In this document: piece by piece, positions 1-7,497 of the stretch | Numbering within the stretch: the first letter of the stretch is position 1 | Layout of the letters: each line of letters begins with the position of its first letter | Source: Chloroflexota bacterium | Lineage (GTDB): Bacteria; Chloroflexota; Dehalococcoidia; Lucifugimonadales; JACPCL1 | Direction of reading: 5' to 3' | Length of the DNA stretch: 37,104 bases | Assembly (NCBI GenBank): GCA_016179765.1 | Contig: JACPCL010000016.1 | Location: 1 to 37,104, forward strand | The notes under the pieces: generated by a model | What the model saw: the letters and a program-made list of their open reading frames with translations, nothing else | Databases searched by the model: none | Told to the model about the DNA's origin: nothing | Translations under genes and position numbers: made by a program

Positions 1-1
1 G

Positions 2-307
2 GAGGCTCAGGTGTGCCGCCTGATGACCATGCGCAGTATGTCCATCGTAGAGCATGGCGGAGACTTTACCTACGAAGGCTCCGCGGAGAAGGTATGGGCA
101 CCGGAGCATGGCGTGAAGAGCACGGAGAGCATCGTGCAGATGTTTGGGCCCTACGCGCAGTTGCTGAACGGCTCGCCCAATGCTGTAGCCAGCGGACTGT
201 ACGCCCACAACCTGCTGGGCGCATTCCAGTCTGGCATCAACCACGGTAGTACGCAGATCATGCGGGACCAGGTAGCCCGACGGGGCCTTGGCATGCCCAG
301 GGGCTAA
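2..307 (+). CDS. Acyl-CoA dehydrogenase, C-terminal part (other half at window end)
   Basis: This is the 3' part of an acyl-CoA dehydrogenase gene; it is open from base 2 and ends at TAA 305-307. The translation resembles the C-terminal all-helical domain of the family, which forms the tetramer interface and closes the flavin site; the stretch GSAEKVW is typical of helices there. It has no start codon of its own. Bases 1-10 repeat the last 10 bases of the window, and the reading frame continues exactly from the gene at 36172, giving 311 + 98 = 409 residues, a normal family length. The enzyme oxidises acyl-CoA to enoyl-CoA using FAD. The substrate cannot be told. A perfect terminator hairpin follows. 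Confidence 0.85.
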   Translation, partial: EAQVCRLMTMRSMSIVEHGGDFTYEGSAEKVWAPEHGVKSTESIVQMFGPYAQLLNGSPNAVASGLYAHNLLGAFQSGINHGSTQIMRDQVARRGLGMPRG

Positions 308-330
308 GAGTTCCCCTTTCCTTCGCCACA

Positions 331-368
331 AATCCCCCTCCCTTCCTGGGAGGGGGATTCTTGTTTGT
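331..368 (+). terminator. Intrinsic terminator after the acyl-CoA dehydrogenase
   Basis: There is a perfect 12-bp stem (331-342 with 348-359) and a 5-base loop, followed by a T-rich stretch (CTTGTTTGTG). It lies 24 bp after the stop codon. The stem also resembles the CCCCCTCCC-type repeats found elsewhere in the window, so it may be a repeat used as a terminator. Confidence 0.75.
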
Positions 369-389
369 GATGCGAAGAACCCTTCGGCT

Positions 390-418
390 TTGCGGCTCCT
401 TGAACGCATAGCTATAAT
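390..418 (+). promoter_or_regulatory. Sigma70-type promoter for the methyltransferase gene
   Basis: TTGCGG (390-395), a 17-bp spacer and a perfect TATAAT (413-418). Transcription would start near 425, leaving a leader of about 133 nt before the ATG at 558. The leader has several self-complementary parts: GGAGG/CCTCC near 441-458, GGGG/CCCC near 493-503 and CTGCG/CGCAG near 511-530. I do not recognise a known riboswitch in it. Confidence 0.5.
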
Positions 419-557
419 AGTAGGGTTGCACCGATGAAAAGGAGGAGAAGCTCCCTCCTAACGATACATGCCGCCGCCCTATGAGCTGGGTGGGGCTATC
501 CCCCTTGAGGCTGCGGTATCGGAACGCAGTAAAGGGTCTTGAGCGGATAAGCATCGG

Positions 558-1337
558 ATGACGCAGAACATACCCCCTGGCAGGGCCGCCCAGGAGCAGT
601 TTGGGCGGCAGGCGCACCTGTACGCTCAGAGCACCGCCCATAGCGGCGGCGAGGGCCTGGACGCCCTTACCCAGCACCTGGCTCTGGGAGGCGTCTATGA
701 CCTGGTGGTGGACGTAGGCACGGGCGCCGGCTTTACGGCGTTTGCCGCCGCGCCTTATGCCAGGTCTGTCCTGGCTACCGACATCACGCCCCAGATGCTC
801 ATCCAAGCCCGCAAGCTGGCCGCAGGGCGTGGGCTGGATAACGTTGGCCTCATAGCTGCCGAGGCGGAGAGCCTGCCCTTCCCGGGCAACTTGGTAGACG
901 TGGTGACCTGCCGGCAGGCGGCCCACCACTTCCATGACCTCCCCAAAGCCTTGGCCGAGGTGCATCGCGTGCTGAAGCCCGGCGGCGCCTACCTCTTCAC
1001 CGATCCCGTCGCGCCGGAAAGCGACGACGGTGACCGGTGGATGAACGACGTAGAGGTGCGCCGCGACCCGACGCACATTCGGGACCTGCGCGTCTCTGAG
1101 TGGCATATCCTCCTGGCCCGCGCCGGCCTCACGGTCACCCACACCTCCATGGCCCGCGTCCACTTGGAGTTTAACGACTGGATCAAGCGGGCGGATACGC
1201 CGCTTCAGCTCATAGAGCCGCTACGCCAGGAGTTCCTGAACGCCAGGCCCTCCATTGTGAAGGCCTTCCGCATACGGCGTGAGGGCGACGACTTCTCCTT
1301 CTCATGGAGCGTTCTGGTGGCCAGGGCGATAAAATGA
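558..1337 (+). CDS. Class I SAM-dependent methyltransferase (UbiE/Methyltransf_11-like)
   Basis: A 259-residue protein with the Rossmann-type methyltransferase fold. Motif I is DVGTGAG at residues 52-58, the acidic residue ending strand 2 is D75 in ATDIT, and the later motif VLKPGG is at 138-143. This arrangement is typical of the UbiE/UbiG-like family that methylates small molecules with S-adenosylmethionine. The acceptor cannot be read from the sequence. HH at 123-124 in the post-motif II region is also common in this family. The gene has its own predicted promoter and a long leader, and is followed after 28 bp by a phosphatase gene on the same strand, so the two may be cotranscribed. A menaquinone or ubiquinone role is possible but nothing nearby supports it. 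Confidence 0.85.
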   Translation: MTQNIPPGRAAQEQFGRQAHLYAQSTAHSGGEGLDALTQHLALGGVYDLVVDVGTGAGFTAFAAAPYARSVLATDITPQMLIQARKLAAGRGLDNVGLIAAEAESLPFPGNLVDVVTCRQAAHHFHDLPKALAEVHRVLKPGGAYLFTDPVAPESDDGDRWMNDVEVRRDPTHIRDLRVSEWHILLARAGLTVTHTSMARVHLEFNDWIKRADTPLQLIEPLRQEFLNARPSIVKAFRIRREGDDFSFSWSVLVARAIK

Positions 1338-1365
1338 TACTGGCACACAGCACCGGTGAGTTTGC

Positions 1366-1824
1366 ATGAATATCTACGTCCCTCACGAGCCGCGCGAGTT
1401 GTACCAGCCGGAGTGGGTTATTGAAGGAGTGATTGCCAGGGCGCAGCGTCCAGGCTATCCGGCTAACCGGCCCGCCTTGGAGAAGATGCAGGAGTGGGCG
1501 GAAACCGTCAAGGGCATGGGGGTCAAGAGCATCCTGTCCATCATAGACTATCCCCAGATTGAACAGTACGACTTCTTGAACCTGGACGGCGGGGGACTCT
1601 TTGGCTTCTACCGCACTCTGGGCTTCCAGGTGGCCCACGTGCCTGCCGACGACTACAAGCGTCCGCCCCTGAACGATCAGGAGTTGGACGCCGTCTGGAG
1701 CGCCTTTGAGCGCCTGGAGAAGCCGGTCCTCATCCACTGTAGCGCCGGGCGGGACCGCACGGGCGCCGCCCTGGACCTGATCCTGTGGAAGCTGGGGAAG
1801 AGCGAGCCCGATGACCTAACCTAG
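1366..1824 (+). CDS. Dual-specificity / tyrosine protein phosphatase-like protein
   Basis: A 152-residue protein carrying the cysteine phosphatase signature HCSAGRDRTG at residues 124-133. C125 would be the nucleophile and R131 binds phosphate (C-x5-R). Two aspartates at 95-96 in VPADDYK lie where the general acid loop is expected. The size fits compact bacterial tyrosine or dual-specificity phosphatases. Its substrate (phosphoprotein, phosphoinositide or small molecule) is unknown. It follows the methyltransferase by 28 bp. The ribosome-binding site is weak (GGTGAG). No signal peptide is seen, so it should be cytoplasmic. Confidence 0.8.
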   Translation: MNIYVPHEPRELYQPEWVIEGVIARAQRPGYPANRPALEKMQEWAETVKGMGVKSILSIIDYPQIEQYDFLNLDGGGLFGFYRTLGFQVAHVPADDYKRPPLNDQELDAVWSAFERLEKPVLIHCSAGRDRTGAALDLILWKLGKSEPDDLT

Positions 1825-1860
1825 CCGGCGTCCAACCCGGCTGGGCCCGATGCCCTCTCA

Positions 1861-2529
1861 TCACACCTCCCACTGCTCCTGGCTCCAGGCCATCTCCCAG
1901 AAGGCGTACTCATAGCGGGAGCAGGCCACATACGCCTGCTCCATGCGCGATCGCTCTTCCGGGCCGGCAGACTCCGCCTGGCGGTCCACCAGGCCTCGCA
2001 GCCATGCTGCCAGGGCCTTGAACTCCGGCGCGGCGTACATGTCTATCCACTCTCCATACAGCGGTGCGTGGGGGGGCTTGCCCCGCGCGGCCAGGTGAAG
2101 GCCCACGTCGCTGTAGCCCCACAGGCAAGGGAGAAGCGCCGCCGCCAGCTCACCGAAGCTACCGCCATAGGCGGTGCGCAGCAGGAAGTTGGTGTATGCC
2201 TGGGTGGTCGGCGCGGGCGCTGTCGCCTCCAGGTCAGCCTGGCTGATGCCGAAGCGGGTGCAGTAGCCGCGGTGGAGGGCCATCTCCGTGTGCAGCGTGT
2301 CGTGGAGCATCTGGGAGAAGCGCGTCATGGTCTCCAGGTCCGGCGAGCGGGCGACGGTGACGGCGAAGACCCGGGAGTAGTCTATGAGGTACAGGTAGTC
2401 CTGGCGGATGAAGTGCTTGAACCTCTCCACGTCCAGCGTGCCATTGCCGATGCCGCGCACAAAGGGGTGCTCCAGGATGGCCTTCTGAAGCGGCAGTGAG
2501 CGGTTGTAGATGTCGGACGTGAAGGACAT
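1861..2529 (-). CDS. tenA: TenA family thiaminase II / aminopyrimidine aminohydrolase
   Basis: A 222-residue helical protein of the TenA/THI-4 family. TenA hydrolyses the amino group of degraded thiamine pyrimidines so that the pyrimidine can be salvaged. The residues used by Bacillus subtilis TenA are present at the same numbers: D44 in RQDYLYL and C135 in LLPCLWGYS; the late glutamate is E207 in RYEYAFWEMAW. This is the cysteine-containing (TenA_C) type. The gene is on the minus strand, converging with the phosphatase gene 36 bp away. No other thiamine gene is in the window, which suits a stand-alone salvage enzyme. The start ATG has only a weak upstream GGGAAG. Confidence 0.9.
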   Translation of the reverse strand: MSFTSDIYNRSLPLQKAILEHPFVRGIGNGTLDVERFKHFIRQDYLYLIDYSRVFAVTVARSPDLETMTRFSQMLHDTLHTEMALHRGYCTRFGISQADLEATAPAPTTQAYTNFLLRTAYGGSFGELAAALLPCLWGYSDVGLHLAARGKPPHAPLYGEWIDMYAAPEFKALAAWLRGLVDRQAESAGPEERSRMEQAYVACSRYEYAFWEMAWSQEQWEV

Positions 2530-2595
2530 GAGGTCGTGCTTTCTTCCCTTTCCCTTTATGGCGATTCGCCAAATACTTTTGCTTCCGTCACCAGA

Positions 2596-2695
2596 ACCTC
2601 ACTCCCTATCCTCGCCTTCCACCGCAAGGGGGGAAGTCCCGACCCGTCGGGATTTCCTGCCCCTTGACGGGGGAGGATTAAGGTAGGGGTGAGGC
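2596..2695. repeat. Intergenic palindromic repeat, CCTCACCCC/GGGGTGAGG type
   Basis: The segment opens with an AACCTCACTCCCTATCCTC-like arm and ends with GGATTAAGGTAGGGGTGAGG, so its ends are roughly inverted. Inside is a small hairpin TCCCGAC-CC-GTCGGGA. Related sequences recur at 4284-4352, 13975-14060, 17136-17261, 22520-22572 and 25710-25795. It lies between tenA and the first small basic gene. I see no gene in 2530-2720. Confidence 0.55.
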
Positions 2696-2720
2696 TCTTG
2701 CCGAAGAACAACTTATTCAG

Positions 2721-2918
2721 TCAACGACCATTAAGGGAAGGGGGCAAGGGGTTAGGTTTCGCTCTCTGCACCCGCCGACGCAGCACCTCCAGCAGCAGGA
2801 GCGTGCTCCGTCCGCTAACGGCCATCTTGCGGCGGGCGCGGCGCTTGCGCTCCCGCCGTTCGCCTTTCGTCTCCTGCTCGTCACCCGCTCGCTCTGCCAT
2901 GCCTGGATGGTACGTCAT
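2721..2918 (-). CDS. Small Arg/Lys-rich protein, copy A (unknown family)
   Basis: A 65-residue basic protein starting at the ATG that matches the start of copy B (4053-4241). Residues 3-38 are identical to copy B, including the core ERRERKRRARRKMAVSGRS. Over those 36 codons I count six nucleotide differences and all are synonymous (Pro5, Glu20, an Arg near 28, Val34, Gly36, Arg37), which is strong evidence for selection on this frame. After residue 38 the two copies diverge and this one ends in a proline-containing tail. The open frame extends upstream to 3002, but that part is not conserved. I do not recognise the family. The charge suggests nucleic acid or ribosome contact, but that is inference. 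Confidence 0.6.
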   Translation of the reverse strand: MTYHPGMAERAGDEQETKGERRERKRRARRKMAVSGRSTLLLLEVLRRRVQRAKPNPLPPSLNGR

Positions 2919-2946
2919 CAGCAAAGGCATGGGAAGGGGGGTAGCC

Positions 2947-2998
2947 GTAAGGGCGCAAGAGCCTGCCCCGAGTGAGCCGAAGGGCCTTGCGCCCTTAC
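2947..2998. repeat. Inverted repeat between small basic gene A and the URO-D gene
   Basis: A perfect 13-bp inverted repeat (GTAAGGGCGCAAG 2947-2959 with CTTGCGCCCTTAC 2986-2998) encloses a second, imperfect palindrome GCCCCGAGTGAGCCGAAGGGC. It lies just after the minus-strand URO-D-family gene, so it could act as a terminator, though no T-run follows on either strand. Confidence 0.55.
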
Positions 2999-3055
2999 TC
3001 AAACACTGCCACCTGGCCCTCGCCCAACATCCTCCACTTCCCGTATGATGACCTG

Positions 3056-4042
3056 CTACGACACTGCTTCCTTCACCGCTCGCAGGCTTGCCTCAGGACT
3101 GCGGGGGGAAATGGAGCAAGTGGGGCCGACCATAATGCCGAGGCTGCCAGTCTGGGCCAGGGCATCCCTGGATTGCTGAGCCGCCGCCTCTGGGGAGCCG
3201 CTGCGTGTGAGGACCTGCCGGTCTACGCCTCCTATGAAGGCTTTGCTAGTAAACCCCCGCGCCTCCTTCAAGGTGGGGTTGGTCGGGTCCCTATCGTCCC
3301 AATTGAGGGCATGGACTGGATAGTTGGAAAGTAGGCGCAGCATATTGTTGCTGCGGCACACGTGCAGGATGCAGAAGCGCGCTCCTCGGGCCGCCTCCAA
3401 CACCTGCAGATCGTAAGGACGGCCAAACTGGGCGTACTCCTGCTCCGTTAGCAGGTCATGTGAGGCCCAGGCAGTGGTGGCAAAAAAGATGCCATCCACC
3501 CCCACGTTCAAGCACTCGGTAACGAAAGCGCGGAAGGTCTCCGTGATGGCCTCCAGGGCAGGCGTCACCTTCTCCGGGTGCTCTCGCAAGTGTTGCGCCA
3601 GCACGGTCTCCGGCTCCACCATTCGCCCTGCAATGGAGACAGGGTTGAAGACGGTCATGACAAAAGGCACCTGCCCTTTGAGACCCTGCCTTATCCTTCG
3701 CAGCGCCCGCAGATGCTCCCCCAGAACCCCCTTGTGGGGGTCCAAGGACTGTATTTTGGCCCAGTCCTGGGGTGATTTTATGGGCGCCTTCACCATTGTA
3801 GGGCCGCTATAGGGGTCGCCGGCGTAGTGAAAACCCGCGCCCCAGTCCTCCACATGGTACTGGGCACGAGGGTTCACCTTCATGAAGTCCCAGTCGTACT
3901 CCCGCTGGAACCAGAGCATAGAGTCCGCCAGGCCCTCTGCCGTTGTCTCTTGGTCGTAGAAATGCCGCCACATAGTGACGGGTACCCTGTCCGCCGTTTC
4001 ACCAGTGAGAACAGCCTGCACGCGGTCCCATTTCTCTGACAT
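3056..4042 (-). CDS. URO-D (uroporphyrinogen decarboxylase) superfamily protein, not HemE
   Basis: A 328-residue protein with the TIM-barrel URO-D fold. N-terminal DRVPVTMW, VDGIFFATTAW in the middle, the late HALNWDDRD and the C-terminal GGVDRQ then GPTCSISP follow the family layout. True HemE has an arginine-rich MRQAGR segment near the N-terminus that binds the substrate carboxylates; here the region reads MWRHFYD, so haem synthesis is unlikely. Relatives outside HemE include corrinoid methyltransferases such as MtaA/CmuA, but no zinc-site signature can be assigned with confidence. It starts 10 bp after small basic gene B, whose stop TGA runs into a GAGGGCAGGGAG ribosome-binding region, so the two form an operon. 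Confidence 0.8.
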   Translation of the reverse strand: MSEKWDRVQAVLTGETADRVPVTMWRHFYDQETTAEGLADSMLWFQREYDWDFMKVNPRAQYHVEDWGAGFHYAGDPYSGPTMVKAPIKSPQDWAKIQSLDPHKGVLGEHLRALRRIRQGLKGQVPFVMTVFNPVSIAGRMVEPETVLAQHLREHPEKVTPALEAITETFRAFVTECLNVGVDGIFFATTAWASHDLLTEQEYAQFGRPYDLQVLEAARGARFCILHVCRSNNMLRLLSNYPVHALNWDDRDPTNPTLKEARGFTSKAFIGGVDRQVLTRSGSPEAAAQQSRDALAQTGSLGIMVGPTCSISPRSPEASLRAVKEAVS

Positions 4043-4052
4043 CTCCCTGCCC

Positions 4053-4241
4053 TCACAAATCTTTGTCGTTGAGCTGCTCCCTAGCCCGCTCCGCCCGCCG
4101 ACGCATCACCTCTAGCAGCAGGCGCACGCTCCTGCCGCTGACGGCCATCTTGCGGCGGGCACGGCGCTTGCGCTCCCGCCGCTCGCCTTTCGTCTCCTGC
4201 TCGTCACCCGCTCGCTCTGCCATGCCAGGATGGTACGCCAT
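4053..4241 (-). CDS. Small Arg/Lys-rich protein, copy B (unknown family)
   Basis: A 62-residue basic protein, paralog of copy A at 2721-2918, with residues 3-38 identical. The shared part runs from YHPGMAERAGDEQETKGE through a run of Arg and Lys to MAVSGRS and is followed in both by LLLEV-x-RRR. Its stop lies 10 bp before the URO-D-family gene, so it is probably the first gene of that operon. Neither copy has a clear Shine-Dalgarno sequence before the ATG; both have a short CCCCCTTC...GCTG in front of it. No signal peptide or membrane segment is seen. Function is unknown to me; the duplication around a single gene is unusual. Confidence 0.65.
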   Translation of the reverse strand: MAYHPGMAERAGDEQETKGERRERKRRARRKMAVSGRSVRLLLEVMRRRAERAREQLNDKDL

Positions 4242-4283
4242 CAGCTAATCCGTGTGAAGGGGGTGCGTGTTGACCTATCTCAC

Positions 4284-4312
4284 GTCCCCCTCTCCGCAAC
4301 GGAGAGGGGGAC
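4284..4312. repeat. Strong hairpin between divergent genes
   Basis: A perfect 13-bp stem (4284-4296 with 4300-4312) and a CAA loop, within a longer repeat ending near 4352 (CCACAGGGGGAGAGGTT, AACCTCCCCCCCC). It lies between the minus-strand small gene B and the plus-strand nucleotidyltransferase. It belongs to the same repeat class as 22531-22557 and 25724-25748. Confidence 0.6.
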
Positions 4313-4382
4313 CACAGGGGGAGAGGTTGCCAAACCTCCCCCCCCTGTAAGCCGGCCCGTCTCTCCTGTATCCTATCATTCT

Positions 4383-5039
4383 ATGGTCATATCAGAGCTC
4401 CACGTGTCTGCCATCCTGCTTGCCGCTGGCGAGTCCACCCGAATGGGCCAGCAGAAGGCGCTGCTGCTCTGGAAGGGCAGGATGCTTCTTCAGCACCAAG
4501 TGGCCACGCTGTTGGAGGCGGGCGTTTCGGAGGTGATCGTGGTGGTAGGGTACCGGGCGGAGCGGCTGCGCCCATTGGTGGAGGCGTTCCCTGAGGCAAA
4601 GGCTGTCCTGAACCTTCGCTATCGTAGCGGCAAGAGCAGCTCCGTGCGAGCTGGGCTTCGCCGCCTGGACCCACGGGCAGAGGCCATCCTGGTGCTGGCG
4701 GTGGACCAGCCCCGCTCGCTGGAAGTGGTGCGCGCGGTGGTCCGTGCCCATCAGCAAGGCGGCGCGCCCATCACTTACCCATCTTACGGCGGCAAGGGAG
4801 GGCACCCCATCCTCTTTTCGGCAAGGCTTTTGCCCGAGATGCTGCGGGTGCGGGAGTCACGCCAGGGGCTGCGAGAGGTGGTGGAGCGCCACCGGCCGGA
4901 GGTGCACAGGATTGAGCTGGATGACCCGGACGTTCTCCTGGACCTGAACCGGCCAGAGGAATATCAAGAGGCGACGATACCACTCTATCAGGGAAGCCCC
5001 AAAGGGGCTTCCCTCTCCGCGGGGAGCGTAATGCCATGA
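4383..5039 (+). CDS. MobA/MocA-like nucleotidyltransferase
   Basis: A 218-residue protein of the MobA-like NTP transferase family (NTP_transf_3). The nucleotide-binding loop LLAAGESTRMG is at residues 12-22 with K25 behind it, and VLAVDQPR contains the metal-binding aspartate. MocA transfers CMP to molybdopterin; MobA transfers GMP. The loop AAGESTRMG and K25 fit MocA-like proteins best, and a molybdoenzyme is encoded at 12303-13898, but substrate assignment is not secure. The frame is open from 4230, but that part is a repeat, so I start at ATG 4383. The last residues are encoded by a perfect hairpin (4991-5013), which looks like a repeat absorbed into the coding end. Confidence 0.8.
   Translation: MVISELHVSAILLAAGESTRMGQQKALLLWKGRMLLQHQVATLLEAGVSEVIVVVGYRAERLRPLVEAFPEAKAVLNLRYRSGKSSSVRAGLRRLDPRAEAILVLAVDQPRSLEVVRAVVRAHQQGGAPITYPSYGGKGGHPILFSARLLPEMLRVRESRQGLREVVERHRPEVHRIELDDPDVLLDLNRPEEYQEATIPLYQGSPKGASLSAGSVMP
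4991..5013 (+). repeat. Hairpin inside the 3' end of the nucleotidyltransferase gene
   Basis: GGGAAGCCCC-AAA-GGGGCTTCCC is a perfect 10-bp stem with a 3-base loop. It is translated as part of the C-terminal tail and ends 24 bp before the stop. No T-run follows, so attenuation of read-through into msrA is possible but not shown. Confidence 0.65.
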
Positions 5040-5054
5040 AAGGAGAGCAAGCCC

Positions 5055-5636
5055 ATGACGAGCAACGCTGAGGAAAGTAAGAGAGAAGAGGAGAAGGCTA
5101 CACTGGCGGGCGGGTGTTTCTGGTGCACGGAGGCCGTGCTTGAGCAGGTGAGGGGCGTCACCCAGGTGACGCCGGGCTATACCGGCGGACGTCTCGCCAA
5201 TCCCACCTACTATCAGGTGTGCACCGGCACCACCGGCCACGCCGAGGCCGTCCAGGTGACCTATGATCCCAGGGTCATCTCCTACCGGGAGGTGCTGGAG
5301 ATCTTCTTTGCCACTCACGACCCGACCACGCTCAACCGCCAGGGCGCCGACGTGGGCTCCCAGTACCGCTCGGCCATCTTCTACCACGACGACGCCCAGA
5401 AGAGGACCGCCGAGGAGGTGATGGGCGAGCTGCGGGCACAGCGGGTCTTCCGTAACCCCATCGTCACCCAGGTAGCCCCCGTGGAGGCCTTCTACCCCGC
5501 CGAGGAGTACCACCGCAGCTACTACCAGCGCAATGCCGACCAGCCCTACTGCGAGTTCGTCATCAGCCCCAAGCTTGCCAAGTTCCGCAAACAGTTCACT
5601 GAGAAGCTGGCGATGCCGTCGCAAAGGGGGCGCTAG
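5055..5636 (+). CDS. msrA: Peptide methionine sulfoxide reductase MsrA
   Basis: A 193-residue MsrA, which reduces the S-form of methionine sulfoxide in proteins and so repairs oxidative damage. The signature GGCFWCTE is at residues 19-26, with the catalytic cysteine C21 followed by [20 protein letters not shown] and the [11 protein letters not shown] block near the C-terminus complete the conserved core. The start has a good AGGAGA ribosome-binding site 8 bp upstream. It follows the nucleotidyltransferase gene by 15 bp and is probably cotranscribed. Reducing partners would be thioredoxin-like. No MsrB domain is fused. Cytoplasmic, since no signal peptide is present. Confidence 0.95.
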   Translation: MTSNAEESKREEEKATLAGGCFWCTEAVLEQVRGVTQVTPGYTGGRLANPTYYQVCTGTTGHAEAVQVTYDPRVISYREVLEIFFATHDPTTLNRQGADVGSQYRSAIFYHDDAQKRTAEEVMGELRAQRVFRNPIVTQVAPVEAFYPAEEYHRSYYQRNADQPYCEFVISPKLAKFRKQFTEKLAMPSQRGR

Positions 5637-5763
5637 AGGGATGGGTCCCGCGGCACCCTAAAGGTCGTTTTCGTTACCGCCCTCCGCCGAACTTAAGGGT
5701 GGACAGCCGTGAGGCTAGACCTACCTATTGGATATCAAAGGCTGCCAAGGGTGACGAGCCGTC

Positions 5764-6456
5764 TCACTCCCAGGTAGGGGTTATTGAAAACTCATGCAAG
5801 CCGTCCTTAACGCGCAGGGTGTCCGCCAGACGCATGAAGTTGTTGGTATCCCGGCTGCGGATGGTCATGCCGTACTCATACATTCGTCCAGCGTCCGCCA
5901 AGCTGTAGCTTAGGTTGGATACGGCGATGCCATGAGGGGTGATAATCCTCCTCAGCTCCTCCTCAGCCATATGGTTCTGGACCATGAAACGCACAGTCAG
6001 CCGGGCGAAGTAGAGTGTGGGCACTAACGACTCTACGCGCCGGAGGATAGACAGAGCGCCAAGGGCCAAGACTTCGGCCATGCCGGCGGCGGTGTAGAAG
6101 CCGACGCCTATGATGATGCCGATGGCCGCTGTCATCCATATAGAGGCGGCGGTGGTAAGGCCCCGGACATTGAGGCCCTCCCGCACAATGACGCCTGCCC
6201 CCAGAAAGCCGATGCCCGTCATAATGCCTTGGGCCATTCGGGTGGGATCGGCCCGGAGGGCCTCCGCAGGTGCGTCTTTGAGCAGCTCAAACTGGAAGGT
6301 GGTGAAGAGCATCAGGAGGCTGGAAGCGGTGGCCACCAATGTGTGGGTCCGAAAGCCAGCGGGCCTTCCGTTATACGTTCGCTCCAGTCCAATCAAGGCT
6401 CCAGCCAGAGCCGCCAGGGATAGCCTGAGGAGTGGCACCAACAACTCGTGCGCCAT
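5764..6456 (-). CDS. MgtC/SapB family membrane protein
   Basis: A 230-residue protein with the MgtC/SapB membrane domain in about the first 140 residues. Family marks include ALIGLERTYNGRPAGFRTHTL near 21-40, the GIGFLGAGVI(V)REG block near 81-94 and GLTTAASIWMTAAIG. There are about five hydrophobic segments. The C-terminal 90 residues form a soluble domain (LTVRFMV...TIRSRD) that resembles the ACT-like tail of MgtC proteins. In pathogens MgtC modulates ATP synthase and magnesium-limited growth; the role here is unknown. The start has a strong GGGAGGTGAAAG ribosome-binding site. The gene stands alone on the minus strand, divergent from the SirB1-like gene. Confidence 0.88.
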   Translation of the reverse strand: MAHELLVPLLRLSLAALAGALIGLERTYNGRPAGFRTHTLVATASSLLMLFTTFQFELLKDAPAEALRADPTRMAQGIMTGIGFLGAGVIVREGLNVRGLTTAASIWMTAAIGIIIGVGFYTAAGMAEVLALGALSILRRVESLVPTLYFARLTVRFMVQNHMAEEELRRIITPHGIAVSNLSYSLADAGRMYEYGMTIRSRDTNNFMRLADTLRVKDGLHEFSITPTWE

Positions 6457-6625
6457 CTTTCACCTCCCATCCGGACGGTTAGAGACGCGACTGGCCAAGG
6501 GAAAGAAGGATTCCTCTCGTTCCAGTGAGAAAGCCTCTAGTATACTCTTGAGGAATGCTTCCTGGCTTCACCTGCGCCGGCTCACCCATGCTACAATAGC
6601 CCCCATTACAGAACGCGGGTTGCCT

Positions 6626-7465
6626 ATGCTGCAACAACGGGTGTTTCGCAGGCTGTTTACGGAGATGGTGCGTGGCCCAGAGGAGGACGTAGACCTGGCC
6701 TTGGCCGCCCTCTATATTGCGGGCGAGGAGCGCCCGGAGCTGGACGTGGACGCCTGCATCGCAGCCATAGACGCCCTGGCGAAGCGCACCGCCGAAGCGT
6801 TGCCCCAGGGGGCTTCACCCCAGGAGCGGCTGGCCGCCCTTGGCCGGCACCTTGCCCAGGCTGAAGGCTTTCACGGCGTGACGGAGACCCCCGTGGAGCC
6901 GCGCAACGACTACCTGGACCAGGTCTTGGAGGGCAAGCGGGGCACCGGCATCGCCCTGTGCATTCTGTACAAAGCCGTCGCCGCCCGGTGCGGCCTCGTG
7001 CTGGAAGGCATAGGCCTGCCCGGCCACTTCATCCTGCGTCACGCAGTCCCAGGAGAGGTTCTCTACCTTGACCCCCTTGGTCGCGGCAGGCTCATGACTC
7101 ACACCGAGTGTGAGGAGTCGGTACGCAGCCGATACCAGGGGCGCGTCCCCTTTCGGGAGGAGTTCCTGTTCCCCTACGACAAGAAGCAGATGCTGGTGCG
7201 CCTGCTGACCAGCCTGAAGGTGGCCTACTTTGAGACGAGGGAGTACTCCAAGGCCCTAGCCGCCGCAGACCGCATCGCCATCATTGACCCCAACCTCTCG
7301 GTGAACATTCGTGAGCGCGCCCGCCTCTATTACCTCCTTGGCCGGTACCGGGAGGCTATTCGAAGCCTGGAGCTATACCTTAAACTGTTCCCCGAGGCCG
7401 ATGACAAAGAGAAGGCTGAAGGGGAGATCCAAGCCCTGTGGTCCCTTATCGCCACCCTGGGATGA
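6626..7465 (+). CDS. SirB1-like transglutaminase-family protein with C-terminal TPR
   Basis: A 279-residue protein. The central part carries the SirB1 N-terminal (transglutaminase-like) pattern: NDYLDQVLEGKRGTGIALC, ILYKAVAARCGL, GIGLPGHFILRH and YLDPLGRGR. In SirB1-type proteins the cysteine, histidine and aspartate positions of a transglutaminase triad appear here as the C of IALC, the H of GHF and the D of LDP. The last 80 residues form TPR-like helices (AYFETREYSKALAAADRIAII, LYYLLGRYREAIRSLELYL). The precise function of the family is unknown. I start at ATG 6626; the open frame upstream is antisense to the MgtC-family gene. Confidence 0.8.
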   Translation: MLQQRVFRRLFTEMVRGPEEDVDLALAALYIAGEERPELDVDACIAAIDALAKRTAEALPQGASPQERLAALGRHLAQAEGFHGVTETPVEPRNDYLDQVLEGKRGTGIALCILYKAVAARCGLVLEGIGLPGHFILRHAVPGEVLYLDPLGRGRLMTHTECEESVRSRYQGRVPFREEFLFPYDKKQMLVRLLTSLKVAYFETREYSKALAAADRIAIIDPNLSVNIRERARLYYLLGRYREAIRSLELYLKLFPEADDKEKAEGEIQALWSLIATLG

Positions 7466-7497
7466 CGAAATCCAACCTCCTGTATGGCAACGTATAG

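Noticed and set aside
425-557. T-box or SAM riboswitch
   Set aside because: The conserved T-box (TGGNACCGCG) and SAM-I sequences are absent.
258-1163. Minus-strand open frame (301 codons)
   Set aside because: Overlaps the methyltransferase, which has clear motifs; no family resemblance.
3056-4042. HemE (uroporphyrinogen decarboxylase of haem synthesis)
   Set aside because: The MRQAGR segment is missing, so only superfamily membership is supported.
2596-4352. Possible CRISPR array
   Set aside because: Repeats are few, palindromic, unequal in length and irregularly spaced; no cas genes are present.
6110-6625. N-terminal extension of the SirB1-like frame
   Set aside because: It runs antisense through the MgtC-family gene; ATG 6626 gives a protein of normal layout.
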